Assembly: GCA_964426135.1 (NCBI GenBank)
Contig: CAYRPN010000047.1
Span: 1-41,340, forward strand
Origin: CAYRPN01 sp964426135
Lineage (GTDB): Bacteria > Planctomycetota > Phycisphaerae > Phycisphaerales > Phycisphaeraceae
DNA length: 41,340 nucleotides
Direction: 5' to 3'
Below the pieces are notes generated by a model. The model searched no databases and was not told where the DNA came from. It was given only the letters and a program-made list of their open reading frames with translations. The position numbers were made by a program, and so were the translations under genes. Shown here one piece after another: positions 32,212 through 40,461 of this stretch. How positions within the stretch are numbered: the first letter of the stretch is position 1; each line of letters begins with the position of its first letter.

Positions 32212-34020
32212 ATGCGCGCCATCCTCGCGATCATCGTCATTCTCGGCATCGCCGTCGCCGCCCTGGTCATGCTCAACAAGAACCCGGAGACGGACGTGAA
32301 GGATGGCCGGGACGGCAGCGCGCTGGCGGACCGCGAGTCCACCTTCATCATCATCAACGGCGCCGAGGTGGACACGCTCGACCCGCAGACCGCAAGCTGG
32401 CTCACCGACTTCCGCACCATCGAATGCCTGTATGAGCCGCTGCTCATCGTGGATCAGAAAACGACGGAGGTGATCCCCGGCACGGCTGAGAAATTCGACG
32501 TCAGCGCCGACAAGCTCACTTACACCTTTCACATCCGCAAGGAAGCCAAGTGGAGCAACGGCGACAGCGTCACCGCCAACGACTACATCGCCGGATGGCA
32601 GCGATCGATGCTGCCGGATTATGCCTCGCCGTACGACACGATTTTTCACCACATCAAGGGCGTGCGCCCGTTCCACGAAAAGCGGAAGGCCGACCTGGCC
32701 GCCTTCGCCGCCCGCACCGACCTGAACAATGACGCGGCCCGTACCGCGGCTGCGAAGCAACTGTGGAACGAAACGCAAGCGCACTTCGCGCAGACCGTCG
32801 GGCTCAAGGCCATCGATGAGAAAACGCTGGCGGTGACGCTGGAGCGGCCGACGCCGTTCTTCGCGGAGCTCGCCGGCTTCCCCAGCTATTCGCCGATCCA
32901 CAAGCGCTCCTACGACGGGCTGCTGGCCTTCGATGCCGCCGGGCGTGCGATCGTTGAGGCGAGTTACTTCAACACGTCGGGTCGGCCCGTGACCAACGGT
33001 GCCTTCACGCTCGCCGAGGCGAACTTCAAGGAGTTCACCTTGATGAAGGCGAACCCGCACTACTGGGATGCGAAGAACGTCGGCACGCCCGCGATCAAGG
33101 TGCGCGTCATCGCCACGGAGAGCAGCCAGTTGCTGGAGTATCAGCAGGGCAACGCCCACTGGCTGCCGGACATTCCCACTTCGTCACCGTCGGCGGCGGA
33201 ACTGGTGTCGCAGCTTCGCAGCGGCAAGCGCAAGGACGTGCACGTCCAGCCAGGCGCCGGCACGTATTTCTACAACTTCAACTGCCGCAAGGAAGTCGAC
33301 GGCAAGCCCAACCCGCTATTCGACAAGCGCGTGCGGCGGGCGCTGTCGCTGGCGATCGACCGCAAGACGATCGTGGAGCGCATCACGCGCATGTATCAGC
33401 CGATCGCCGCGACGATCGTGCCCGTCGGTTCGATTCCCGGTTATGAACCGCCGGTGGAGGCGGGTTGCCTCTTCGATCCGGAGGCGGCGCGAAAACTGCT
33501 GGCGGAGGCGGGCTATCCCGGCGGGCAGGGCTTTCCCACCCACTTGAAAATCGCCTACAACGTTGAAGGCGGCCACGAAAACCCGGCCCAGCAAATCGCC
33601 CAGACATGGGAAAAGGAACTGGGCATCAAGGTCGGCCTCGACGGCACCGAGAAGAACCGCATGATGGAACGCTGGCGCAATCACGATTTCACCATCGCCC
33701 GCGGAAGCTGGTACGGCGACTACAAAGACCCCACCACCTGGCTCGAACTCTTCACCACCGGCGCCGGCCACAACCATCCCGACTACAGCAACGCCGCGTA
33801 CGACAAACTGCTGGCCGACGCGGGCAACGAACTCGACGCGAAGAAACGCTTCGCGATCCTGCGCGAAGCGGAAGCGCTGCTGCTGTCCGATCAGCCCGTC
33901 GTGCCGATCTACCAGTACGTGAACTTCCACGTCTTCGACGCGGACAAGGTGATCAACCTAGATCCGAATCCGTGGAACACGCGGCGGCTGGAACGGGTGA
34001 GGGTGATGAAGAAGCCGTGA
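32212..34020 (+). CDS. oppA: Oligopeptide ABC transporter substrate-binding protein (602 aa)
   Basis: An SBP_bac_5 (OppA/DppA-type) protein, which captures peptides outside the inner membrane and delivers them to the permease. It starts with an uncleaved-looking hydrophobic anchor (RAILAIIVILGIAVAALVML) with no lipobox Cys. Family features include NGAEVDTLDPQTA, FDVSADKLTYTFHIRKEAKWSNGDSVTANDY near residue 95-125, KRVRRALSLAIDRKTIVERI, and GSWYGDYKDPTTWLELF near the C-terminus. The ATG at 32212 is preferred over an upstream in-frame start because it begins with the anchor. oppB follows 236 bp downstream. Confidence 0.92.
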   Translation: MRAILAIIVILGIAVAALVMLNKNPETDVKDGRDGSALADRESTFIIINGAEVDTLDPQTASWLTDFRTIECLYEPLLIVDQKTTEVIPGTAEKFDVSADKLTYTFHIRKEAKWSNGDSVTANDYIAGWQRSMLPDYASPYDTIFHHIKGVRPFHEKRKADLAAFAARTDLNNDAARTAAAKQLWNETQAHFAQTVGLKAIDEKTLAVTLERPTPFFAELAGFPSYSPIHKRSYDGLLAFDAAGRAIVEASYFNTSGRPVTNGAFTLAEANFKEFTLMKANPHYWDAKNVGTPAIKVRVIATESSQLLEYQQGNAHWLPDIPTSSPSAAELVSQLRSGKRKDVHVQPGAGTYFYNFNCRKEVDGKPNPLFDKRVRRALSLAIDRKTIVERITRMYQPIAATIVPVGSIPGYEPPVEAGCLFDPEAARKLLAEAGYPGGQGFPTHLKIAYNVEGGHENPAQQIAQTWEKELGIKVGLDGTEKNRMMERWRNHDFTIARGSWYGDYKDPTTWLELFTTGAGHNHPDYSNAAYDKLLADAGNELDAKKRFAILREAEALLLSDQPVVPIYQYVNFHVFDADKVINLDPNPWNTRRLERVRVMKKP

Positions 34021-34042
34021 GCCGTGAGCGACGAACGTGGCA

Positions 34043-34061
34043 GGCCGACTTCAAGTCGGCC
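34043..34061. repeat. Short palindrome GGCCGACTTCAAGTCGGCC
   Basis: Nine-base perfect arms around one base, 23 bp after oppA. There is no T-run. Related to the hairpin at 2029. Confidence 0.6.
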
Positions 34062-34115
34062 GTGAGGCGTACATGCTGACGAACCATCGCATGACGCCGG
34101 GCACTTCACATTCAG

Positions 34116-34246
34116 GAATTGAAAATTGAAAATTGAAAATTGTAAATTGCAAATTGGTCAGAGCGGCGCTGGCGCGAACGCGGTTGCGTTCGCAACTGCT
34201 CCGCATTTTGCAATTTTCAATTTTCAATTTTCAATTTTCAATTTTC
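34116..34246. repeat. AT-rich inverted repeat family G (AATTGAAAATTG units)
   Basis: Left arm of AATTGAAAATTGAAAATTG units, right arm of CAATTTTCAATTTTCAATTTTC units, enclosing a GC-rich core (GCGCGAACGCGG and GTTGCGTTCGC). It lies between oppA and oppB and ends 10 bp before the oppB ATG, leaving no Shine-Dalgarno site. Confidence 0.9.
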
Positions 34247-34256
34247 CCTTCCTCCC

Positions 34257-35177
34257 ATGACCCGCCTCATCCTCGCACGTCTGATTCAGTTGCCGGTGAT
34301 CCTCGGGGTCATCTTCGTGGTCACGTGCGAACTGCTGATGCAGACGCCGGGCAGTCCGTTCGATTCGAACCCGGATCGCCCGCTGGATCCGCAGACCAAG
34401 AAACTTCTGGAAGAGAAGTGGAAGTTCAACGACCGCTGGGGCTTCATGGGCGCGTACGTGCAGCGCATCGCCACCGAGGGAAGCTTCGGCCCCAGCCTGC
34501 AGTACAAGGGCCGCGACGTGGCGGACATCATCCGCGACGGCTTGCCGAAGAGCGCGGCGGTCGGCGTCTTCGCCCTCATCGCCGCGCTGGCGATGGGGCT
34601 GACCGCCGGCGTGGTCGGCGCGCTGCGCCCAGGATCGGTGCTCGATTCGTCAAGCCTCGCGCTGGCGGTGGTCGGCGTCAGCCTGCCCAGCTTTGTCACC
34701 GCCTCGATCCTGCTCACCGTTTTCGCGGGCCTGCTGCACTGGGTGCCCGCCACGGGCTGGGGACAGCTCAACCAGATGATCCTCCCCGCCATCGCCCTGG
34801 GCGCCGCGCCGGCTGCGTACATCGCCAGGCTCGTCCGGCTCGGGCTGGCGGAAGTGATGAACAGCGACTTCATCCGCACCGCACGCGCCAAGGGCCTGAG
34901 CAGAACCAGCGCTCTCTTCAATCACGCGATGAAGGTCGCGTTCCTGCCCGTGCTCAGTTTCCTTGGCCCCGCCGCCGCCACCACGCTCACCGGCTCCTTC
35001 GTTATCGAGCGCGTCTTCGCCATCCCGGGCCTGGGCGAGCATTTCGTCAACGCGGTACTCAACAACGACCGCTTTCTCGTGCTGGGCCTGGTGCTGGTCT
35101 ACTCCACGATTCTCGTGGTGTTCAATCTGGTGGTCGACGTGGCGTATGCGTTCGTCGATCCGCGCATCGAGCTGTGA
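34257..35177 (+). CDS. oppB: Oligopeptide ABC transporter permease, OppB type (306 aa)
   Basis: An inner-membrane permease with about six hydrophobic segments: N-terminal RLIQLPVILGVIFVVTCELL, then five between 95 and 295. The conserved cytoplasmic loop NSDFIRTARAKGLSRTSALF is the EAA-type coupling helix that contacts the ATPases, and it ends with VDVAYAFVDPRIEL, typical of OppB/DppB. A complete transporter also needs OppC and two ATPases (OppD, OppF); none is in the window, since the following genes are on the other strand. ATG at 34257; no ribosome-binding site is visible within the AT-rich repeat before it. Confidence 0.93.
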   Translation: MTRLILARLIQLPVILGVIFVVTCELLMQTPGSPFDSNPDRPLDPQTKKLLEEKWKFNDRWGFMGAYVQRIATEGSFGPSLQYKGRDVADIIRDGLPKSAAVGVFALIAALAMGLTAGVVGALRPGSVLDSSSLALAVVGVSLPSFVTASILLTVFAGLLHWVPATGWGQLNQMILPAIALGAAPAAYIARLVRLGLAEVMNSDFIRTARAKGLSRTSALFNHAMKVAFLPVLSFLGPAAATTLTGSFVIERVFAIPGLGEHFVNAVLNNDRFLVLGLVLVYSTILVVFNLVVDVAYAFVDPRIEL

Positions 35178-35224
35178 CCTGCGGCGCTCACGAGCCGTGC
35201 AAAATGATGGCCGCATCTCAGTAG

Positions 35225-35343
35225 CAGGGTGCGTCAAGGCTCCCCCAGCTCGGCGCGGACGCAGCATCGATCAACGGACGCCCAACCGGTGCGTCCGCGC
35301 GGACTTGACGCACCCTACGTCAAACCGCGGACTTGATCGTGCA
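35225..35343. repeat. REPIN-like element family B, copy 5, with extended flank
   Basis: AGGGTGCGTCAAGGCTCCCC ... GGACTTGACGCACCCTAC (to 35318), then AAACCGCGGACTTGATCGTG (to about 35341). That flank recurs inverted at 35911-35935, before copy 6. The left end reads CAGGG instead of GTAGGG, so one GTAG end is lost. Confidence 0.85.
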
Positions 35344-35398
35344 CACCTCCTTCGTTCGACCGTCGCGGCTTCCCGCGCTGAAGCGGGCCGCGCTTGCT

Positions 35399-35884
35399 TC
35401 ACGGCAGCACTTCCTGCCGCCACGAACCCGGCGTGGGAACCATCTTTCCGGTGATGTCCGGTTTCAGTTCCACGCTCATCATGCGCAGGCTCTTGCCGTA
35501 GACGCCGCGTCCGATGAGTCGCACGGGTTCGCTGCCGCTGTCGCTCAGGTCGCCGTCCGCTTCGTCGAGGAGTTTGAAACTGAGCGTGCCGCCGTCGGCG
35601 AACGGGATGTTTTCAGCCCACCGATCATGCGTGAAAGTCGTGCGCCAGTTGGCGTCGCCGGCGATGCGGAGTCGCGCCAGTTCGATGGCGCTTTGCGCCA
35701 TCGGCGCGGCTCGGGTGGCGTCGTTGGCGGCAACCGCGGCGCGGAGCTGGATGCGTGCGGCGGCGACGGCGCCCACGCCGATCAGCGCCACCAGGCTCGC
35801 CGCACCCAGCACGGCAATGTAAATGCTGCCCCGGCGCTGGGCCGACGCGAAGCGGCAGCGAGTTGTCGGTTGGTTGCGATCCAT
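35399..35884 (-). CDS. PilX/GspK-like pilus-assembly protein (161 aa)
   Basis: The N-terminus reads RRGSIYIAVLGAASLVALIGVGAV (18-41): a hydrophobic helix after QRRG without the Glu5 of true pilins, as in the PilX N-terminal domain. The remainder is globular, with SAIELARLRIAGDANWRTTF, which resembles the conserved NAM-ElaR-type region of PilX proteins. It is the last gene of the minus-strand pilus cluster, but is separated from the PilV-like gene by 196 bp holding a family B element. Shorter than GspK. Minor pseudopilin role by inference. ATG at 35884. Confidence 0.7.
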   Translation of the reverse strand: MDRNQPTTRCRFASAQRRGSIYIAVLGAASLVALIGVGAVAAARIQLRAAVAANDATRAAPMAQSAIELARLRIAGDANWRTTFTHDRWAENIPFADGGTLSFKLLDEADGDLSDSGSEPVRLIGRGVYGKSLRMMSVELKPDITGKMVPTPGSWRQEVLP

Positions 35885-35910
35885 CAGTTGGTGTCCAACT
35901 CGGGGAACTG

Positions 35911-36020
35911 TGCAAGATCAAGTCCGCGGTTTGCGTAGGGTGCGTCAAGGCTTGGCGCGGACGCACCGGTTGGACTTCCGCCGAACGATGGTGCGTCCGC
36001 GCGGACTTGACGCACCCTAC
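35911..36020. repeat. REPIN-like element family B, copy 6, with extended flank
   Basis: GATCAAGTCCGCGGTTTGC then GTAGGGTGCGTCAAGGCTTG ... GGACTTGACGCACCCTAC (36020). Both outer ends carry GTAG. The left flank is the inverted counterpart of the right flank of copy 5, so the PilX-like gene lies between inverted copies. Confidence 0.92.
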
Positions 36021-36080
36021 TCCGATGGCGCTTCAATCTTGGACGGCTCCTTCGCGAGAGAAAGCCAGTCGAGGAACATC

Positions 36081-36611
36081 TCAATCCACGTTGGTTCGCA
36101 GCACCGACGCGCTGGCCACGATCTTGCTCCCGCGCAGCACCTGCACGGTGATCAGCTTCGCGCCGGTCTCCACGTTTGTTGCCGCGAGGTTGCTCGCACT
36201 GACTCGCTCCACCGTGACGGCTCGGCCCCAGCCTGCAAGGTCGCTCATCGCGGTTCCATCGGCGAACTTCGGCGGCGATTCGGTGTACTGGTGGTAGTCA
36301 TCGACATCGTCGAACTGCACGCGCCCCGCGGCGCGCTCGACGGAGCCGGGGCCGAACTCGCTGGCATCCTGCGGATCGACATAGGGAAGCAGGGCGATTT
36401 CCGCGAGCAGTTCGTGCGCCAGTTCGTGGCCCCGCACCTGATCGGTGGTGGCGCTTTGGGTCACCCGCGCGGCGGCGACGGTGTTGAGCACCGCCGCGTA
36501 CATCACACTGATAATGACGATCGAGATCGCCACTTCGACGAGTGAGAACCCGCACTGGCTTTGCACACGGCTTGGGCAGCACGGCGATGGCGTGGGGGCG
36601 TTCTGTTTCAC
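36081..36611 (-). CDS. PilV/GspI-like prepilin (176 aa)
   Basis: Cleavage motif QCG21|FSLVE26 followed by VAISIVIISVMYAAVL; a C-terminal globular domain of about 130 residues. Start chosen: GTG at 36611, because it overlaps the upstream stop as GTGA and has AAGGAGG seven bases before it; the in-frame ATG at 36650 would overlap the upstream gene by 43 bp and skip that site. The order after PilW suggests a minor pilin that caps or primes the pseudopilus. The long leader (21 residues) before the cleavage site is unusual but tolerated. Confidence 0.82.
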   Translation of the reverse strand: MKQNAPTPSPCCPSRVQSQCGFSLVEVAISIVIISVMYAAVLNTVAAARVTQSATTDQVRGHELAHELLAEIALLPYVDPQDASEFGPGSVERAAGRVQFDDVDDYHQYTESPPKFADGTAMSDLAGWGRAVTVERVSASNLAATNVETGAKLITVQVLRGSKIVASASVLRTNVD

Positions 36612-38305
36612 GGCGTGCCTCCTTCCCGCACGCGGATGCTGTCGATGCATCCGCCTGTTTCTCCGCCGACGGGAGACAGCGCCAGCACCGCCGGCAGCGT
36701 CAGGCTTAGCCGCGAGTAGGCCAGTTCCCCCAGCGGTTGCCCATTGGCGATGATCACGAACGAACTGGTGGCCGGGTTGATGTAGAGCTTCGTCTCGAGC
36801 TTGCCCGAAGGCAGGTCGTCGTAGGTCGCCAGCGTGACGGGAAGGAGCAGGAGATCGCGGGAGCCGACGATCAGTCGCTGCTTGTGGCCGCCGTCTTTGA
36901 TGTAGCGCTCAAGCGTGACTTCGATGACGCTGGCGAGCAGGCCTGAGCGATCGACGATCATGCCGAGCGTAACGCCTTTGCCTGTGCCGTTGGGCGTGGT
37001 GTCTTCCCAGATCAGGTCGATGGCGGTGAATCGGTTGAAGTTGCTGGGGCTGTTGACCAGCAGCATGCGATCGACGTTCCACAGACCTGCCGAGAGCGAG
37101 CTGACGTTGAATCCGCCTAGTGCGGTCCAGTCCACTCGTTGATCGGCGTTGCGGTCGGCGGTGGTGGGGTTGTCGCTGAAGGGCGCTTCCCAGAGTCCAG
37201 CCAGCACCTCCGGTCGGTTCAACATGGGCACCGCGGTGTCGACCCGACTGGATGCGTCCGTGCCTGTTTGCACGGAAATGTTCACCTTGGTCAGCAGCGT
37301 GCGCGTCACTGACTTGGTCTGAGCGCGAGTCACGCGCCCGCGCACTTCCATGCGGAGCTTGTGTTGGTTGCTGATGGTGTAGGTCGCGCCTTCATCGGGT
37401 GTCGCCAGCAGGCCCGATCCAGCGTCATCGCACACTTCCAGAACGCCGGCGACGCCGGCGCGCGAGAGATTCTCAAACACGACGCAGATGCGCTCGGCTG
37501 GCGCGATGACAGCGTGGTTGAAGCTGATCTGAATCGGCGCCAATGTGCCGACCGGAAGCAGCGCTTCGGCGACGGTCTGGGTGCCGAGGATGGAACCGGT
37601 TCCGCTGGCGGGAAGATCGGCGGCGGTGGCGCGGTGAAGGCGGGCGTGGAGGATCTCCAAGGGCAGTCCCGATTGCCTGGCGTGGACGGTCACCGAGGTG
37701 ACGCGCCAGCCCGTGGCGTCGGCGGGCAGCACCGGCTTGATGAGCTGCCCCGGCCATGCGGATGCTTCCACCGAGACCTCCGCCGACTTGAACGTCCCGG
37801 CGACGGGCATGGCGATGAGCACTTCCTCCGCGCTCTCGATCGGCGGCGTCGGGTACGTCTCCACCGTCGTCGCCGTGTCGTAGTCAAACGCCAGAGACTG
37901 CACGCTGTCGATCAGGTTCGTCGTCAGCGAGGCGTTGTAAGTCCGCTTCAGCGGCGCGCCGGCCACGCCGGACCACTCGTAGCAAACCACCTCCGGCCTG
38001 CCGTCGCCGTCGCGATCGGGAATCGTGAAGCGCACCGACTTCGGCTTGATCTCCGACACGTGCAGCGCGAAGCGCAGTTCCGAAAGGATCAGGTCCGCCG
38101 CCCGCGCCCCGCTGACAATCTGGCTCGCTGCCGTGTCGCCGCCGGGCAGCGCTTTGGATGAGATGACGATCGCCGAGGCAATCGACACCAGAAGGATCGC
38201 GCTGATCGCCAGGCTGGTGACCAGTTCGATGAGGGTGAAGGCACTGTCTCGCCGGGTTCCGCCGGTGCGCGCATTCGCAAGAGCATGGGCAAGTTGCGTG
38301 CTCAT
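36608..38305 (-). CDS. PilW/GspJ-like prepilin with very large globular part (565 aa)
   Basis: Motif SA22|FTLIE27 followed by a hydrophobic helix (LVTSLAISAILLVSIASAIV): a prepilin signal, but with Ala instead of the usual Gly before the cleavage site. Residues 55-180 fit the PilW/GspJ core (AADLILSELRFALHVSEIKP, FTIPDRDGDGRPEVVCYEW). The rest, to 565, is two or more beta-rich domains; the last 180 residues could be a LamG/concanavalin-like sandwich (inference). GspJ and PilW are usually 200-350 aa, so this is much enlarged. Start: ATG 38305, overlapping the GspH-like stop as ATGA; the frame continues upstream to 39106 but only through other genes and repeats. Confidence 0.8.
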   Translation of the reverse strand: MSTQLAHALANARTGGTRRDSAFTLIELVTSLAISAILLVSIASAIVISSKALPGGDTAASQIVSGARAADLILSELRFALHVSEIKPKSVRFTIPDRDGDGRPEVVCYEWSGVAGAPLKRTYNASLTTNLIDSVQSLAFDYDTATTVETYPTPPIESAEEVLIAMPVAGTFKSAEVSVEASAWPGQLIKPVLPADATGWRVTSVTVHARQSGLPLEILHARLHRATAADLPASGTGSILGTQTVAEALLPVGTLAPIQISFNHAVIAPAERICVVFENLSRAGVAGVLEVCDDAGSGLLATPDEGATYTISNQHKLRMEVRGRVTRAQTKSVTRTLLTKVNISVQTGTDASSRVDTAVPMLNRPEVLAGLWEAPFSDNPTTADRNADQRVDWTALGGFNVSSLSAGLWNVDRMLLVNSPSNFNRFTAIDLIWEDTTPNGTGKGVTLGMIVDRSGLLASVIEVTLERYIKDGGHKQRLIVGSRDLLLLPVTLATYDDLPSGKLETKLYINPATSSFVIIANGQPLGELAYSRLSLTLPAVLALSPVGGETGGCIDSIRVREGGTP

Positions 38306-38787
38306 CGGATGGTGGCCCTCCCGGTGTTGGGATCGACGGAGATGGTCTTGGATTGCCCGCCGGCGGTGATGACGATGGACGCGCCGGCGTTTGGTGTTCC
38401 AAAGCCGTTGTAGGTCAGCTTCGTCGGCGGGGGGACGGCGGCGAACTTCACGCGGATCGCCGTGGCTTCGTACGGCGCCTTCGTCAACGACACCTTGTAC
38501 CCGCCCGTTTCGCCGTTGAGGGCGGCGCTGCCTTCGATGATGTAAGCGAGCGCGGCGGCGTCGAAGGTCACGGTGCGCGGCGAACTGGTCGCCGCCGCTT
38601 CCTGCCGCGCCAGTTCGATGTCGCCGGCGATGCGCCTGGCCGCCAGTTCCGCCTTGTACCGCTGCGAGGCGTTGGTCATGCGCGGCACCGCAATCGCCGC
38701 GACCAGCGCCACCGTCGCCGTCACCATCACGAGTTCCACCAGAGTGAACCCGCGCGGCAGTCGAAGCTGTGTCGCATGCGTGCGCAT
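38302..38787 (-). CDS. GspH/FimT-like prepilin (161 aa)
   Basis: Motif RG13|FTLVE18 and helix LVMVTATVALVAAIAVPRM, followed by ASQRYKAELAARRIAGDIELARQEAA, which matches the GspH/FimT helix, and a beta-rich C-terminal part. The ATG at 38787 has GGAG about nine bases upstream. Its stop overlaps the start of the PilW-like gene (ATGA), which implies translational coupling. A GspH subunit is a minor pseudopilin of type II secretion. Confidence 0.85.
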   Translation of the reverse strand: MRTHATQLRLPRGFTLVELVMVTATVALVAAIAVPRMTNASQRYKAELAARRIAGDIELARQEAAATSSPRTVTFDAAALAYIIEGSAALNGETGGYKVSLTKAPYEATAIRVKFAAVPPPTKLTYNGFGTPNAGASIVITAGGQSKTISVDPNTGRATIR

Positions 38788-38805
38788 GATCTCGTTCTCC
38801 GGATC

Positions 38806-38999
38806 GGAACCTCCGGCCCCCTCTCCCCCCCGGGGAGAGGGCTGGGGTGAGGGCCGGTCCAGCCTGGGTGTGTGCAAACCGCTGAACGCACAGAAGAGTG
38901 CGGCCCGCCCACATCACGACGGTGCAACGGTCAGCACACGCCCATGCTTGGCTGGCCCTCACCCTAACCCTCTCCCGGAGGGAGAGGGGATCGGAGCCA
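38806..38999. repeat. Paired repeat family D, copy 3, divergent core
   Basis: Left CCCCCTCTCCCCCCCGGGGA then GAGGGCTGGGGTGAGGG; right CCCTCACCCTAACCCTCTCC then CGGAGGGAGAGGGG. The core differs from copies 1 and 2. It interrupts the pilus cluster between the GspG-like and GspH-like genes. Confidence 0.88.
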
Positions 39000-39028
39000 A
39001 GCGGAGTCAAGACTCGATCCGTCCTGTT

Positions 39029-39091
39029 CCAACAGGCGATCCGCTCTGCATCAACAGTCAGTCCGTTCGCATCAACAGGCGATCCGCCCGG
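39029..39091. repeat. Three degenerate 21-bp tandem repeats (CAACAGGCGATCCG)
   Basis: Units near 39029, 39050 and 39071 share (AT)CAACAGGCGATCCGCTCTGC; the middle one has several changes and a weak fourth follows. No gene is here; bases 39092-39188 show nothing further. Confidence 0.65.
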
Positions 39092-39188
39092 CGTTCCGTT
39101 GTTCAACGGCCAGCCGCGCGGATCGCCAGAGTTTGCCTGGATGACGGGCGACGTCCGGTTTGACCGAGCGTTCGCCTCGACAAGTCGA

Positions 39189-39674
39189 TCAATATTCCTG
39201 GTAGGCCGTGCCCGCTTCGTCCTTCTCGCTGGCGGCGAGATTGGCCTTCACTTCGCCAGTGGTGGCGTTGTAGAACCAGCCAAAGTCGGCGGTGCCCAGC
39301 GTGTCGGTGAAGTTGGCCTTGCCCTTGTTGGTGCCGACGGGCAGCGCCGGAACCTTGCGCAGGTACGGGCCGAAGATGAAGCCGTCGGCCTTGCCCTGGC
39401 CGCTGCCGGCGACCGTGCCGTCGGGCTTGGTCAGCGAGGTGAGCTGGCTGGCGATGTTCGCGCTCGTCGGGAAGGTGCCGCCGTGCTCAGCCGCGTACAG
39501 ATCGACGGCGTTGCGCAGGACGGACAGGTCGCCCACCAGCGCCGAGTCAGCAGCGCCAGCCGAGCCACGGCTCATGCGCGGAATGGCGATCGCCCCGATG
39601 ATGCCGATGATGACCACCACGATGACCAGTTCAATCAAGCTGAAACCAGCGACATGCTTGCGTGTGCGATTCAT
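39189..39674 (-). CDS. GspG-type major pseudopilin (161 aa)
   Basis: Motif AG10|FSLIE15 and helix LVIVVVIIGIIGAIAIPRMS, followed by the long alpha-helix DSALVGDLSVLRNAVDLYAAEHGGTFPT and a C-terminal part with FGPYLRKVPALPVG and FGWFYNATTGEVKAN, typical of GspG-like subunits, whose calcium-site loop lies here. Start ATG 39674 with AAGGAGG seven bases upstream. First pilin gene of the cluster and probably the main fibre subunit. An 18-bp inverted repeat lies in its leader. Confidence 0.88.
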   Translation of the reverse strand: MNRTRKHVAGFSLIELVIVVVIIGIIGAIAIPRMSRGSAGAADSALVGDLSVLRNAVDLYAAEHGGTFPTSANIASQLTSLTKPDGTVAGSGQGKADGFIFGPYLRKVPALPVGTNKGKANFTDTLGTADFGWFYNATTGEVKANLAASEKDEAGTAYQEY

Positions 39675-39708
39675 TCCCGGCCTCCTTCGGCGTGTATTGG
39701 AATATCTC

Positions 39709-39726
39709 GACGGATCTCGATCCGTC
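39709..39726. promoter_or_regulatory. Inverted repeat GACGGATC-TC-GATCCGTC before the GspG-like gene
   Basis: Perfect 8-bp arms around 2 bp, 35-52 nt upstream of the ATG at 39674. The size suits a dimeric regulator's operator or a small RNA hairpin. Nothing else identifies it. Confidence 0.35.
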
Positions 39727-39852
39727 AGCCTTCCTCAATAACTCTTTCTTCGAACGACCCTGCCTTCGACTTTAGGAAATCCTGTCCTGCTGCCGGAATA
39801 ATGCACGAGCACGCACCCCAGTCCGCAACGACGAAAAGCTCTGACATTCCGA

Positions 39853-40413
39853 TCAGCGACTGGATTTGTCCAGCGGCTGAGCCAGTTCCAGTTCCACGCG
39901 CTGGCCATCTCTTTCGAAGACAGCGCTGCGCTTGGTCAGGGATCGCAGCGTGAATCCCCCGACTTCCATGCCGACGACGTACGTCTTGTCGTTGATGATC
40001 GCGGCCCCGCTGGCGCCATTGAGCACCACCGCCATGAGCCGGTGCGATTTCCGGAAAATCTCATCGACCGGGGGCGCATTGGTTTCCACGGGTTTCACCG
40101 CGGCGATGCTGACCCACGACTGCGATGGAGCGAAGGCGTCGGCCACCTGCGCCGGATCGAGCCGGCGCGCCTTGGCCATCTCGTCCAGCCGCGATGCCAG
40201 CGTGACCTGGCGATTGGCCGCGGCGTTGAACGGCGCCAGAGCGCTCGCGGACGCCGCCGTTGTCGACGGCTCGTCCGACGCATCGCGGACGGCATGCGCC
40301 GCCGCCTTCCGCGGCGCCGGGCCGCCGTTGAGCAGCAGCCGATCCACCGCCAGCCCGCCCAGCGCCAAGCCCAGGATCGCCACGTACATTTTGCGTTGCT
40401 TCGAAGAACTCAT
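39853..40413 (-). CDS. PilP/GspC/GspB-like inner-membrane periplasmic protein (186 aa)
   Basis: One N-terminal transmembrane segment (KMYVAILGLALGGLAVDRLLL, about 8-28), a Ser/Ala-rich periplasmic linker, and a C-terminal small beta-domain (about 125-180): RLMAVVLNGASGAAIINDKTYVVGMEVGGFTLRSLTKRSAVFERDG. That pattern (own-site statement, IINDK-Y-VG, then a strand with R-V-L-L) matches the homology region of GspC, PilP and GspB, which links the inner-membrane platform to the secretin. The ATG at 40413 is chosen for the membrane segment; the Shine-Dalgarno is weak. It sits between the PilO-like and GspG-like genes. Which of the three families it belongs to is unsettled. Confidence 0.7.
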   Translation of the reverse strand: MSSSKQRKMYVAILGLALGGLAVDRLLLNGGPAPRKAAAHAVRDASDEPSTTAASASALAPFNAAANRQVTLASRLDEMAKARRLDPAQVADAFAPSQSWVSIAAVKPVETNAPPVDEIFRKSHRLMAVVLNGASGAAIINDKTYVVGMEVGGFTLRSLTKRSAVFERDGQRVELELAQPLDKSSR

Positions 40414-40461
40414 GCGAATGAAACCAGACGATTCAATCGAAGTCGAAGCAAGTGAAATGGC

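Noticed and set aside
38306..39106. Reading frame of the PilW-like gene continued upstream to 832 aa
   Set aside because: The upstream part overlaps the GspH-like gene in another frame and the family D repeat. The ATGA overlap marks the real start.
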